DNA of 45,000 bases from Halisarca cf. caerulea (Eukaryota > Porifera > Demospongiae > Chondrillida > Halisarcidae). Positions 10,401 to 34,525 of this stretch are shown piece after piece. How positions within the stretch are numbered: the stretch's first letter is position 1; each line of letters opens with the position of its first letter. The position numbers and the translations under genes were made by a program. The stretch is from positions 3,363,511-3,408,510 of the forward strand of contig CAUJGJ010000371.1 in the NCBI GenBank assembly GCA_963170055.1. Direction: 5' to 3'. Below the pieces are notes generated by a model. That model searched no databases, was not told where the DNA came from, and saw nothing but the letters and a program-made list of their open reading frames with translations.

Positions 10401-12701
10401 TAGTGATCAAAGAAAGTTTACATTGCAATCCGCAATACGTGCGTATTACGTACGCATTACTGTGCGCAATTACTCTATGTAATAACAGAGAATACCATAA
10501 TATGTAGCGCAATTGCACATGATTTACTAATGTACCTTAGCTCTGTTGGTGCCTTTAGGATGTCTTTCTGCACTGTTTTAACATTGGGCAAACTTTAAAC
10601 TTGTTTTATTATGCCCTTGAACAGGCATCGGTCAACCTTCGTGGACGTTTCTTGGACAATATCACAGTTTACTGTTTCAGCAAGTCTCAATCAAGATGGA
10701 AATGCTTTCTTTGTCTGACCAAAACACTATATTACGCGTTCTCCAAAGCAAAATGACAATGACATTGGAGCTATAAGCTTAGCTACGCACGTAGGTAGGC
10801 TACAAGCTGATAACGAGCAAAACTACCTATCTACTCTGTGGATTTCTTTAGCATCTTCCGAAGATTCATAATCAACATCGATTGAAATTTTCAGTGATTT
10901 CAAAGACTTTGACAGTAAGTTAAAAAACTCAGTCAACGATACTTCCAAGGTCACCACTCGACCATTTTGTTATTGAGCAACATAATATTATGCACATTTA
11001 ATAATGGGACTTGGACATTAGTGCATGACTTGTTAGCAATACAAAGTATACAGATCCAAATGGTCCATAATATGCAACACAATACAGAGTGATTTTTTCG
11101 CAATACGCATGATGATCACTGCGTTAAACGATATGCATCACTATTACAAAGAGTAAACTTTTTGATCACTACTGTACTCCACAACTGGTGAATTGTTTAT
11201 AATGATTTGAGTTTTGACAGACACGATAGTATGGAGCAATGAGATGGGGAGGGGTTATTACGTAACGGAAGTACTGTACTTGTTCTAAATACAGCACAAC
11301 TCCAATGAAGACACCTGCTGACCAAGTCTTATTTTGCTCCATTCTAAAAGAACGTCCTGTGCAAAGAATACATTTTAAGGGCACTCGGCATTTGAAGTAT
11401 GGAACATGTGTAGATACCGTGTGGAGTCAATTTTTGTGGGACGTATATTTCATGAATCAAGAACTTGGCTGTAATTCAAACTTCATTTTAGTGAATGGAC
11501 CAGTCCCAACCATATATTAAACAAATAGACTATGTACGTATCTGACCAAATATTCGCAATTGAATTTTCGCAAATGCAAACTCATTCACAAAATTCACGA
11601 AATATCATCCTGCTAAAATAAGTGTCTATATGGTACTAAAGAAATGTATGAATCCATGAACCTCCAAACATTTACCAACAGTAGGTTGTACTCTATATTT
11701 CAAAATCCTCCAAGACTTCCCTCTACCACTTGCAAGTGCGGTAGCCATGCATAACAGGATCTACAAATGGTTCTAACTAGCAAGCACCCTTCTAACGATG
11801 GCACCCATTTGAGGTACAGAACAACCTGCATTATACACTCAGGGACCAAGTAATCATGGTCTCCATAGACAGGTGGTCATTATGTAGAGGTACATAGGTA
11901 TTGTTTTGGTGGTTTTAGGACCAGTGTACAGTGGTCTCGAAAGACAGGTAATTCTTCTATACAGGTGGTCTTTAAGACAGGTTTCACTGTATATATACTT
12001 TTCTCCTGTCTAAACAAGGCATCTCCTCCTCCAGGATTATATTTTTGTGTGCACTGCAATTGGAACAAGTACAGTAGATCAGATTTACTCCTGTACACTG
12101 TTGTACTATTAGAGGGTACCTAGGATAATAGCCTTTGGCAAAAGGTTTTCCCCTGTCTACATAAGCATGCCTAAATTAACCTAACCTAGCAATGGAACAC
12201 AGTAGAAGACTATGGTTCCACATAAACTGTACAACAACCATGTCGACACCAAATCAATCGCACAAGATAGTAAACAAAAAAAGTTCTAAAGCCTAAAACT
12301 CACAAGTTTTTTATCCAGTGTATGTTCTCGTTTTGACAGTGTATTCTCTACCGAGTCAGAATTGGCAAAAGTAATGAATCCAAATCCCCTGAAACGAAGA
12401 CCAATCACAGGTCAGTGTGCATGAATGCGCGCCTTAGGATTTGCAAGGTACAAACCTAGAGTGCTGTGCACCATCCCGTATGATAACACTCTCTGTAACT
12501 TCACCGAATTGGGCAAAATACTCCTTCAGGCCTTCTTTTGTAGTTTCATGGCTGATACCGCCCACAAAGATCTTTCTGAATGTGTATTATGAAAGAAAGA
12601 ATACAATGTTACACGTGGTGGAAAACAACAAAAGAACAGGCTTTTACATAACTTTCGCATACTTTAAGGTTGTCAGAAACTTACTTATCCTCTGTTGCCA
12701 T
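1433..12701 (-). CDS. DAZAP1/hnRNP-A-like RNA-binding protein, two RRMs, 3' end missing
   Basis: Seven exons join in frame with GT-AG introns: 12701-12685, 12575-12456, 12388-12304, 5939-5753, 2956-2874, 1637-1571, 1507-1433 (211 codons so far). The start is the ATG in MATEDK. RRM1 (about residues 7-80) shows RNP2 KIFVGG (7-12) and RNP1 RGFGFITF (46-53). RRM2 (about 95-170) shows KVFIGG (95-100) and RGFGFVDL (136-143), then the VEVKRAEPR end typical of DAZAP1. A tail rich in Gly, Tyr and Pro begins (GHGRGGVG, then HYYPQYPHNYG). Such proteins bind single-stranded RNA in nucleus and cytoplasm and act in splicing and translation control. Introns 3 and 4 (about 6.4 and 2.8 kb) carry most of the transposons. 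The reading frame ends open at 1433, so the C-terminus and stop were not located. Musashi or hnRNP A/B are alternative family names. Confidence 0.88.
1815..2454. mobile_element. Inverted-repeat element of the CAGTGGAACC family with internal hairpin
   Basis: The left end near 1817 (AGTGGAACCTCTG) pairs with the right end GGGGTTCCACTGTA at 2441-2454. Inside the right part lies an imperfect inverted repeat, arms 2330-2367 and 2397-2433, centred on a CTCGGG-type loop. At about 640 bp it is much longer than its roughly 180 bp relatives, so it may be composite. It lies in intron 5 of the RRM gene. Confidence 0.6.
3791..3845. repeat. (CATA)n microsatellite
   Basis: About 13 tetranucleotide units immediately left of the Tigger relic. 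Confidence 0.95.
4127..5500 (+). pseudogene. Tigger/pogo-type transposase relic
   Basis: The ATG at 4127 opens a 162-codon stretch to a TGA at 4613. It resembles the N-terminal DNA-binding half of Tigger transposases: a CENP-B/psq-like helix-turn-helix (TIKQKMDVVKTIEEKK) followed by a Tc5/CENP-B-type HTH (WLFRWKNRYSLAYKKAHGKS). The catalytic half follows in broken frames: NADGGDKLTPFVVGKS near 4740-4790 (first Asp region), LFTDNATCH near 4930 (second Asp), and LIQP-x-DQGII near 5020 (third Asp). Several stops and frame changes interrupt it, so it is dead. It sits in intron 4 of the RRM gene on the opposite strand. I could not define its terminal repeats. Confidence 0.85.
6062..7477. mobile_element. 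DNA transposon, 27 bp terminal inverted repeats, host of a nested element
   Basis: The 27 bp ends at 6062-6088 and 7451-7477 are reverse complements with a single mismatch (CGGTACTTCCCATARTAATT...). Both subterminal zones carry clusters of a GAACGAA-type repeat in the same orientation (about 6098-6165 and 7374-7445). A second complete element is inserted at 6521-7281. Without it this element is about 655 bp, so it is a non-autonomous (MITE-like) element. No coding capacity or clear target duplication was recognised. Confidence 0.8.
6521..7281. mobile_element. Nested non-autonomous DNA transposon, copy 1
   Basis: About 30 bp terminal inverted repeats at 6521-6550 and 7253-7281 (TACGGTAGGGATCAAAAAAA...) differ only in one A-run base. 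The TA at both outer ends fits a TA target duplication as in Tc1/mariner/pogo elements. A second copy in inverted orientation is at 10396-11176. The minus frame at 6639-6857 is open but unrecognised. Confidence 0.85.
7483..8628. other. Intron 3 of the RRM gene, no recognised feature
   Basis: AT-rich intronic sequence. No exon, RNA gene or clear repeat was seen on either strand. Confidence 0.5.
8629..9120. mobile_element. Non-autonomous DNA transposon with 32 bp inverted ends
   Basis: Ends 8629-8660 (TGTGACCGTATCTGAGAAAA...) and 9089-9120 are reverse complements over 32 bp with about four mismatches. The element is 492 bp. The plus frame at 8809-9135 running through it has no recognisable domain. 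No obvious target duplication was seen. Confidence 0.75.
9402..9588. mobile_element. CAGTGGAACC-family MITE copy
   Basis: The left end TACAGTGAAATCTCATTAAT mirrors the right end ATTGAGATTTTACTGTA. It is 187 bp with TA flanks. Confidence 0.75.
9742..9843. repeat. Diverged fold-back repeat related to the 19.5 kb hairpin
   Basis: Arms 9742-9771 (TGGACTGGGTGCAGCATGCA...) and 9814-9843 are imperfect reverse complements. The arm and its left flank (CACAGGGCTAGAC) match the perfect hairpin at 19503-19683, so both belong to one family. Confidence 0.7.
9856..10274 (-). mobile_element. Short PIF/Harbinger-like element with Myb/SANT reading frame
   Basis: The ends GGCCCCGTTTACATG (9856-) and CATGTAAACGCAGCC (to 10274) form imperfect inverted repeats. 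They are flanked by the trinucleotide TTA at 9853-9855 and 10275-10277, the TWA target duplication known for PIF/Harbinger. On the minus strand the ATG at 10170 opens a 71-codon frame beginning with a Myb/SANT-like (trihelix-type) domain: AAWTDDEAELLLNVTLEYET, then LDWEGIRSKYAGILERF. Harbinger elements normally carry such a DNA-binding protein beside a DDE nuclease. Here only the SANT part remains in 419 bp, with no nuclease. Confidence 0.8.
10396..11176. mobile_element. Non-autonomous DNA transposon, copy 2 (inverted)
   Basis: The ends TATGGTAGTGATCAAAGAAA (10396-) and GATCACTACTGTA (to 11176) are inverted repeats. The left end reads as the reverse complement of the right end of the copy at 6521-7281, so this copy is in the opposite orientation. 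The internal sequence is homologous but diverged. Confidence 0.82.
11177..12303. other. Intron 3 of the RRM gene with a decayed MITE
   Basis: AT-rich intron. A degenerate relative of the CAGTGGAACC family, with repeated GACAGGTGGTC units, spans about 11835-11992 and ends in GTTTCACTGTA. Nothing else was recognised. Confidence 0.5.
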
Positions 12702-12892
12702 GGCTATGTACTGTTCACGCTTCTATTAAAAGTAACTTTACTTAGGATGAAGTAGATTTAGTTTATCTACGATTGTTACACGTTACTTCTAAGCTACTAA
12801 GTTGGCGGGGAATTATACACGCGCACGGTAAAACTCTAACGCATTGTAAAGTACTGCGCGGATGCGGCATCGATATTCTGGAAAATTAATAA

Positions 12893-12936
12893 TATCATAG
12901 ATATTCTATACTACGTAGTATAGAATATCTATGATA
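12893..12936. repeat. 44 bp perfect palindrome
   Basis: Two 22-base arms meet without a spacer at TACGTA (centre 12914/12915). It lies about 190 bp upstream of the RRM gene start, in the spacer after ASAP. Confidence 0.95.
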
Positions 12937-12994
12937 ATATGTAGCTGCATAGTTATAGTTTCTTTATCTTTGATTTGATCCTGTAGCATATACA

Positions 12995-13190
12995 TATGTG
13001 GGATCAACCATGCTCCTGATTCTTTGCAGGAGGATGCCAGCAATCTGGCCCTTGAGGCTGGGTCCTGGACATTAATTCTCAAGGAGATGATGGAGTCTGG
13101 CACTAACCTGAGGAGAATCCCATGCCTTTTGAAGGCAATCGTCAGGGCTCTCAGGTGGCGGGACTGCAACATGTGCATTCCACAGGGCTA
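12995..13190 (-). pseudogene. Retroelement-derived coding fragment
   Basis: The minus frame contains SRARLLASSCKESGAWL preceded by a Leu-rich segment. I associate this pattern with a region found in reverse-transcriptase elements of cnidarians and sponges, from memory and unverified. It is truncated on both sides and bordered by the palindrome at 12893 and an AT microsatellite. The family assignment is uncertain. Confidence 0.4.
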
Positions 13191-13215
13191 GTGCTTCAGT
13201 GAATTCAGGTTGACA

Positions 13216-13218
<3 letters not shown>

Positions 13219-13294
<76 letters not shown>

Positions 13295-13313
13295 GTATAA
13301 TATATATAATATT
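13219..13313. repeat. (AT)n microsatellite
   Basis: Nearly pure AT repeat with a few interruptions. Confidence 0.95.
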
Positions 13314-14355
13314 GTTATTGTCTCGGCCACTTGATCATGCATTAATTATCCTGACAGAAACCCTGCTAAAATGTATACAGTAGATCGATATACAATTTAC
13401 ATATATCAAAACCTTGATTATGTCTCACATGCATATTATGGCAGGCATGTACTGTAATACTGAAGCTTCGATCATGCCCAATTTAAAATTTTCATCATAG
13501 ATAGAACCCTGATCTATGTTCTTTGTTTCAATATAATAAATAAAGTCTTTGACGCTGTTCTGTAATGACCATTCTTATATATGCATCATTATATACCAAT
13601 CGAGGGTTCTCACCATGCAAACAAAACTCATACACAGTCATAGGCATTTTGTTTCTGTAGTGGTGGTGCTGATTCTATAAAGACTGCATGTTGCGTAAGA
13701 TAGGATTCGGAATCTGTGCACAGCAGGTTACAATGTATATTCGGTTAGTGTTGTGTTAATTGGATTGGGATAGGCATGTAAGCTTCTATATCTATAGTAT
13801 CTGCATGCATGGGAAAGCCTTAATGTAACCAATTCTAGGATAAGTGCATGGTTTTCTGAAGAAAAAGGCTAAACTATAATTAGTATTAATTATCTTATAG
13901 TATTTTTTGGGGGATAACACCAATTTTTTCATTAATGCCTAACTAATGTGCTTCTGTGTCATATTGCAATCTCATGCATGGGCAATATTGGGATCAGTGC
14001 TACAATTATTGTACAAATTGACAATTATCCCTGCATTATAATTGTACGGCACTGAAATTAATCCTGAAATATATTATGTACTATATAAATGTGGCAAAAC
14101 TCTTCAAATTTGGGTATGGCTAGCCAAATATAATATAATGCTAAATTAAATCGACAATTGAACTGCATGGAATTAGGTAAAAATAGACACAATATTTTTT
14201 TATTGCATTGTCAAGTATTATTGTGCAATTAATGTATTATGTTAGTATTAAATGATATTGTACTTTCTGGAGAATTCTTTTTATGGCTTGTGAAGTGCGG
14301 GATAAAATTGTGAAAGAGACTATAACCTGTAGGGTGTTTGTGTAGACGAAGCCTA

Positions 14356-14724
14356 TACAGTAAAACCTCTATTAAAGGACATGCACCACCAAAATGCAGA
14401 AACCTCATTAATGGCGTTGATAGCCAGTAAGGCTTCGAAATCGACACCTTTGACTTGCATACCATAACTTCTGTTCTGATTAATTTTGAATGGAATTACT
14501 CTAGGATAGTTATTACTTTGGTAGGATCTACCAAATAAACTTTACTTCATCTTTCAGGACACCACTGCTTTGTCCCATTTCAAATCTCTCACATTGACAT
14601 GTGTACACATGCAATTGAATCCTCCAAAATAAGGACACCTCTGTAAACAGGACGTACAGTTAATTTACTGTGGTCCCAGTGGTGTCCTTAATTATTAAAA
14701 TTTAATTACAGAGATTTCACTGTA
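14356..14724. mobile_element. CAGTGGAACC-family MITE copy, long form
   Basis: The left end TACAGTAAAACCTCTATTAA mirrors the right end ATTACAGAGATTTCACTGTA. It is 369 bp, about twice the usual size. Confidence 0.65.
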
Positions 14725-15053
14725 CATATATATGTAGTAGGCCCTGGCATTAGACCATGCACCCTTAAACATTCGAGCTGGTGGTGATTTCTACTGTTGA
14801 TTGAGCTTGAAATATAAATATTAATTTTCACTTTTAGACTATTATAATTGTTTCACTGTCATGTAGATAATACACACATTATGGTGCCTACAATTATAAT
14901 GCAGTAATCTCGCACGATGCATTCTAAGTTGAATGCATTGTACAGTATATATATGCTGACCATGTGTGTTTCACCATTGATATCCTACAGTTTTAATCTG
15001 AGGCTCACGTAGGCATGCAGACCAACCATGACACTATGGAAACTGTGTAAGTA

Positions 15054-15238
15054 TACAGTGGAACCACTCTAATCCAGCCCCCTGAAATACGGACATACGA
15101 CACATACCACTGGAACCAAATACCGCACTATACATTGACATAGGACAGATTAAACTCCTGAAATGAGGCCATCTCAACAATTAATCAGGACAGCCCTTTC
15201 TGGTCCCAATGTGTGCAGAATAGAGGGATTCCACTGTA
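15054..15238. mobile_element. CAGTGGAACC-family MITE copy
   Basis: The left end TACAGTGGAACCACTCTAAT mirrors the right end AGAGGGATTCCACTGTA. It is 185 bp. Confidence 0.8.
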
Positions 15239-15470
15239 GTGTTTTTATTGCCCTTCCCTCAGGGCGACACTGGTTAAATCCTACAGTTATCAATAAAGTA
15301 GCAATTGCAATAGAAACTTGCAATTAAAACTTTATTACGTTTTTTGTACTGAATCCTTCATTGGCAGAGAACTTCATATTATAAATTATATTCAAATAAT
15401 CACATCATGTAAAAATTTGATTACAAATGAAGAATTAACATTTCATTATAATATTAACAAGTTTCTACTA

Positions 15471-15496
15471 CGCGTGTGTGCGCGTGCGCGCACACA

Positions 15497-15529
<33 letters not shown>
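15471..15529. repeat. (GT/CA)n microsatellite
   Basis: A GTGTGCGCG stretch runs into a long CA run in the probable ASAP 3' UTR. Confidence 0.9.
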
Positions 15530-15589
15530 CTGCTATGTTCATGTATAACACATTCACCACTACATACACAATCTTCATGCCACTGTTTG

Positions 15590-28883
<13,294 letters not shown>

Positions 28884-29074
28884 CTTCACTGATTTGGCGT
28901 GAACTAGGCCCTACTACTGTCCGTGGATGGAGACTCCTAAACGGGAAGAAATCCGGCAACTGACCTCAGTTAACAATATTCATTATCACTTTGACCATAT
29001 TAGGTGATGTATAGGTTTGTGTGTGTGCTAAAGCGTAGCCAAAATTAATCACTGAAAGTAAACCATCAAAAAGG

Positions 29075-30532
29075 CTAATCCATTGCCATTGCCATTGCTC
29101 CCTCAGGGTCAGGATCTCCCAAACTCAAATCATGGAGCATTTCTTCAATGCCAATCCGTGGCATGTCTGGATCACCAACTTGTTGGGGTTTCTTAGGGTC
29201 AAAGTAGATATTGACATGTTTTCGCAAAGCACTGTCTTCTTCTAGATCCTCCATAAATTCATCAAAATCCCTACATAAGAAGTGTACAGAAGACTGCAAT
29301 GAACTACAACTGCACTACAAAACATAATTCTTCTAGGGATACTGTGTTCATCAAAAACTCAGTGCGTGCATGTGTGTGTGTGACACTATGAAAAGTTTCA
29401 CTATTCACACTTTGCAGCTGTTATTCCTTCAATACTGCATGTCATTAACACAAAACATTCGGACAACATACCCTAAATTGGGAAATATTTGCGAATTAGG
29501 ATCAAATCTGGTAGGCAGAAAAGTTTTTGACTGAAAATGTCATGAGTCTCACCATAGATTGTCTATACCTATACTTTGGAACATGTGCAGAAATATTTGC
29601 GCCAAAAAGAATCACGAATGGAGTCAATTCGCAAAAAACACAAGTATTATTGGTTGTGAAAATTTTTCAATTTAGGGTATCTCTGCTCCTACTGATAAGT
29701 ACCATTTACGTATGCAGCTTACTATGTACATATTTCTGAATACAGCGTTAAAATGTACTTGTAGTGTAGTGTCCTCACCCATTGTGGCTGTCACTGACAG
29801 ATCCTTCCCTTTCTCGCTGCAATACTCTGAGCTTCCAATTGCGATGCTGACTCCTCCTCTTCCTGTCAGCAAAGGTTTTTTTCACCAAAATCTAAAGCAC
29901 AGGTACAAAGCAAGCAGAGGATACCAAATATCCTCACAAGGCGCGCACATGCGTACAAGAGTGTATTAAACAGTACAGATACTCAGAAGCCATCTATGTG
30001 ATCTACACTCACAAACACACTTGTAAACTACAGATAAAGATATGCAGATAATGGTCAGAATGCATAATATAATGTACACACATACGTATGTACGTACCAC
30101 ATCAGGAAGGTCTTTTGGCTTCAGTTGCTCAAAATTATCATCATTAATATTAGAAGTAGTAAAATCAAATCTTTAAATAAAAAGTACATAGGGATAACGA
30201 ACAGAAGAATAGCGATAAATATTCAAGACGTAAACTTACCCTAATGCAGTGTCCCCGGGGTTTAAGAGATGACCGAGATGTGTCCGAGTGTGAATTTGTG
30301 TATTGCTGACACCAACTTCATTGGACTTAACCACCCACACATCTGCCAGCTGGAACTTCTCTTTAGTGCTGCCACCATATTTTGCAAACAGTGGTTCAAT
30401 TTGGAGCACAAAAAATTCTGTCAATTGTCGAGGAGAGCACAAAGAACTGAAAGGTGTCCTCCAAAATACCGAAGATGATATGTCCATTACTGCAATACAA
30501 TAGGTATTAGAGTGGTAAAACTACTGACATGT

Positions 30533-30573
<41 letters not shown>

Positions 30574-32995
30574 GTGTGTGTATGTGTGCGTGTGCGTGTG
30601 TGTGTGTGTACAAATACATATGTACATAAGTACACAAATGTACTACGTAGATAATATATATGCATAATACATAAAATATACCTATATAAGTGTAATAATA
30701 TTGTACCGTTTATGCGTACTATACACTCATATGTATGTAAGTGCCAAGTTATTCTTCACCTTTGAGAGTCTGTGGGTCTATTAACTGAATGCCTGTGGTC
30801 ACTCTGAAGCAGACAGCTAGAGGACCAAAGTTTCCCAGCTGTCTGGAGAGTTTTGATGACAAACATACAATGTTGTCTTTGCATACAGGGACAACTTCCA
30901 CAGAAAATGTTGTCTTATAATTGTAGACATTGTTGTGAGGGTCATGTGAGACTAGCTCTTGCGAGGACTTGGACCTGTAACATTGAAAATGAACAGTACG
31001 TATATGAAGGGGTCACACAGCACATCCCTAGTGACCAGCACACCTGCAAGGAGCTACATTCATGAGAAAATCAACCAGTTTCTTGGCCTCCCCTTTTGTA
31101 GCAAAGAAGAAGTCTATTCCATCTGTAATGGAAGAAATGAGGTAAACTATACAAATTGAAAAGTGAAATGTTGAAAATGACAAAACAAATGCTTTAAATC
31201 ACAAAAGAGCAACAGGTCCTAGCCTACTAAAGGTGGAAAAGGACACTGTACTATGTAGATTCAAAAGCACATTAACAAACATAATGCCCACCACCAGACT
31301 GTGTACAATTTCACCTGGTTTACCCAATACTTGGCTTACCTGACATATTATTGAGGAACAAACCTGGTCGAATCAACCAGGTACCATTTTACATGTATAG
31401 ACAAAATGATACATACAAATAAAGGAATTCAAAATGTACCAGTCAACTCATACACTTCCACTAACCCTAACTAAGTGAGGTATACGTAGTAGTACTCGAC
31501 TGCACAGACATATTGTCATCCCTTGGTGTCTCTTATAAAACAGCTTGCCAATAATGCAATGATCACATTTTAGCAATGCAACCTTCACTGTTTTGGATGT
31601 GTTTTCTCTTCAGACAGATAACGCATGTCACAATTTTTCATCAAACAATTATTACATTGTACAGTGTTTCATCCACTTGGGCTTCTTTAGGTACACACAG
31701 CATAAAACATCAATGACATGCATTATCTGTCCAAAGATAAAACACATCTAAATCGATCTAAGATGTCGAAGAATTTCTACAACTACAATCTCCACTGATT
31801 TGGAAAATCTATGATGGAACACATTCCTCTCATACAACTGCCATACCAAGACATATATACAGACATACCCTTAAAGAAAAAGTAAAACTAACAACAAAAG
31901 CATACCTGGATGCTCTTTAATTTGCACGGCATTCACATGAGCCTTGTGCTTCAAAATCAGCTGCTCCATATACAAGAAAGTCTTCTTGTGAAATGTCTAT
32001 GATAAATATTCACTTTTGAAATTCATGTACAAATGCAGTACTTACATGTAAAAGTTCACTGCCCTGGGTGACAGACACACGTACACTACACATTATGAAA
32101 CAGAAGCCAGTTAATGGACATCAGGTGCTGACGTTAATATGTAATAATGCATACATACTTATTATTTTACATTCAATTATCTGGTTCATATATATGAATG
32201 TATTTTTGATAGAATCAGCTACACAGGAATACTCTTCCTATTCAGATTTCAAGACTGACACACATTTTCGGCACATCACATTTTCCTACAATCACTACAT
32301 ACAGCATAATATCAGGGGATGACAATTGGTGTACAGTTCTATAAATTCACAGCTACGTACGTACATACGTTTTCAAAAAAAATTCAAGTTGAAAGTTGAA
32401 AGCAAATCTCTAGTCTCAAACAATGCAATATTCCTCGCCTAAAAATGTACAGTGGAACCTCCGAATGAAGGACACTTTGGGGACGACATAACTTCAGCTG
32501 ATTTGTTCTTTGCAGAGTGGTTACCTTCTTCGGGAGGATTAAAACATATTGTATGAATTATACTGGAACCGTAAGTTGTGTCCTTTGCGGAGAGGTTTAT
32601 TATACTGTGTCCTTATTTGGGCAAGTCCACGGTCGGAGGTTTCACTGACACTGTACATACATTCCCATACGGCCACATGTTTCTTGGGCAACATCATCTT
32701 GACTGATACACCAACACACCACACACTACCTTCTGTCTGACTTGAACAACAGATCTCCAGTAATCTTTGGCCTCCCTCCTTCTACAGTCATCACACATTT
32801 GATTGTTCACTACAAACTCTACAATAAATGTCTGTTGCAGAATGGCTCCTCCAAATACCTGAATAGACAGAATAGTTGGTACACTGCAAGCTCAAAGTAA
32901 CCCATATATGTACGTACGTATATCACATATGTATATAACATATGTATACATGAATGTATACACATATGTATATGTATAGGCTACAATATTTGTAG

Positions 32996-33032
<37 letters not shown>

Positions 33033-34333
33033 GTATATACATATATCTATTATGACTATTGTGCAGCCATAGGGAATTTACTGAAGAACAGGTGGTCAAT
33101 ACGGCCATAATGGAAAAGTTAATACATCACAGCATTATTTGATGGTATACAGTACTTGTTGGCATACTACAGTGAAACCTCTCTAAACCAAGCCTTCTGT
33201 AATCTGAAACCTCTCTAAACCTGTTTAGTTCTCAAGTTCTGCTTTCCAAATTAGCTGTACATATGAAACCTCCCTAATCTAGAAACTTTTTTAAACTGAA
33301 CATTTTCTCTGGTCCTGAGGGTGTTTGGTTGGAGAGATTACACTGTATATATGTATATACTGTACAGTAGTGTATTAGACCGAAATTCGCCTGGGCTTTA
33401 TTTGCTTCTGAACACTTTTGACCCAGTCATTAAATGAGCAGGAGTTTAATTTGAAACCAAAAACTTTCATAAGTGGTGCATGATGAACCCAGCTGCGTTA
33501 TCTTTAAAACTACAATGACACACTGCAGGACAGCCAAGTGGACAAAGCTGAATAGTAAAGCAGAGTAAGGAGCCACCTAACCACTTTAATAAGCAAAACA
33601 CCCACTTCTTTCTGAACAGTGAGTTTCACTTTGATTCTCTTTGAATGTGGCTCAGTCCACACAAATCCTGCATCAACTAGATGGACCTTGGATAAGCCTT
33701 TTATTTTCTTGAGGCACAAACTGAGTAGTTCGCGAGACTCCAGTGGGCAAGATATCCACGCTGATGGAGGTTGAAGGTAACTGTATCCGAGAGACGCACA
33801 CAGATGCATATTACAATTATACAGCTAGCACACATGTGCATAAAACGTAAAAGCATCTGTGAAATTATCCAAATTGCTATTTTCCATTTGTTTATTAGTA
33901 TATCAGCTCAGGTTTAGAGTCAGTGCTAATCTCGTTCCCAGAGGTCCGCCTTTTGGTCTGTAAGCCGCTCCTCGGGGGAACGAGACTACAATCATAGCAC
34001 TTGGCACACAAAATAATAAGAAAATAAGTATAATAGAAAACTACTTCAGCCATACCGCTCACAAAATTTGCAGAAATACAAATGAGACTGCTTAGAAATG
34101 TCTTCAGTTATGTCTACTTGTGTTCTGAGACAGCCAACGCACATATTTGTCGGGTTGGGGTCGATCGGTGTTCCACATTGGCAACACAGTCTGAGACGAT
34201 TTAGGAGAAAAGGTGAGGTGGATAAATAAAATTATACTTTCTGAGGTAAATATTAATTGCGTAATATAGTCATCAAACACATACAAACTCACATTTTGCC
34301 TACAGTACCACTTGTTTCTGAAACGTACTCCAT
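29075..34333 (-). CDS. NMD3: NMD3, 60S ribosomal subunit nuclear export adaptor
   Basis: A complete 11-exon gene. Exons: 34333-34293, 34190-34056, 33780-33606, 32858-32730, 31996-31906, 31122-31044, 30974-30760, 30489-30240, 30170-30098, 29891-29779, 29270-29075. They join in frame to 498 aa, close to human NMD3 (503). NMD3 binds the nascent 60S subunit and links it to the exportin CRM1. Visible hallmarks are the N-terminal zinc-binding pairs Cys16/19, 31/34, 54/57 and Cys139/142 (CDDC), RYLQPP at the start of exon 3, GFVWTEPHSKRIKVKLTVQK, and RTHLGHLLNPGD in exon 8. A basic segment (KRRSQHRNWKL) fits a nuclear localisation signal, and an acidic C-terminal FMEDLEED region lies near the usual export signal. 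It ends in repeated Ala-Met residues before TAG. The stop is about 190 bp from the ASAP start, and its start faces the Rab gene. Confidence 0.96.
30534..30609. repeat. (GT)n microsatellite
   Basis: Interrupted GT run in NMD3 intron 7. Confidence 0.93.
32448..32648. mobile_element. CAGTGGAACC-family MITE copy
   Basis: The left end TACAGTGGAACCTCCGAATG mirrors the right end GGTCGGAGGTTTCACTG. It lies in NMD3 intron 4. Confidence 0.78.
32998..33030. repeat. (AT)n microsatellite
   Basis: Pure AT run of about 16 units in NMD3 intron 3. Confidence 0.9.
33168..33347. mobile_element. CAGTGGAACC-family MITE copy with internal repeats
   Basis: The ends TACAGTGAAACCTCTCTAAA and GGAGAGATTACACTGTA mirror each other. 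CCTCTCTAAAC-type units recur inside. It is 180 bp. Confidence 0.8.
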
Positions 34334-34525
34334 CTTTTCCTCCACGCGTGACTGATTGTTACGCAATCGCAAAATCATGTGATTTGACGGGAGAGAGTAA
34401 TAAAAGGTCATATGACTGCGGGATTTTACCTTCGTGTCGAGTTGCCTTGGCTGTAGAAATCTTGCTCAGAATTCCAAGATTCTCCCTTGCCAAGTCCACT
34501 CTATTTCATAGAAGACTTATTTAAG
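34334..34525. promoter_or_regulatory. Shared divergent promoter region, NMD3 and Rab32-like gene
   Basis: The NMD3 start (34333, minus) and the candidate Rab start (34526, plus) face each other across 192 bp. The segment is richer in CG dinucleotides than its surroundings. It contains TCATGTGA at 34375-34382 (an E-box of the MITF/TFE type), CACGCGTG near 34353 and a second E-box-like GTCATATGAC near 34408. There is no obvious TATA box. The regulatory role is inferred. Confidence 0.55.

Larger units (their letters stand above)
13314..15589. other. Spacer between ASAP and the RRM gene
   Basis: Very AT-rich sequence without convincing exons. It contains two MITE copies (14356-14724, 15054-15238) and, nearest ASAP, its probable 3' UTR with a (CA)n run at 15471-15529. 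A minus-strand AATAAA (TTTATT at 15331-15336 on plus) could end ASAP transcripts. Confidence 0.5.

Noticed and set aside
30269..30503. Plus ORFs of 66-69 codons
   Set aside because: They are antisense shadows of NMD3 exon 8.
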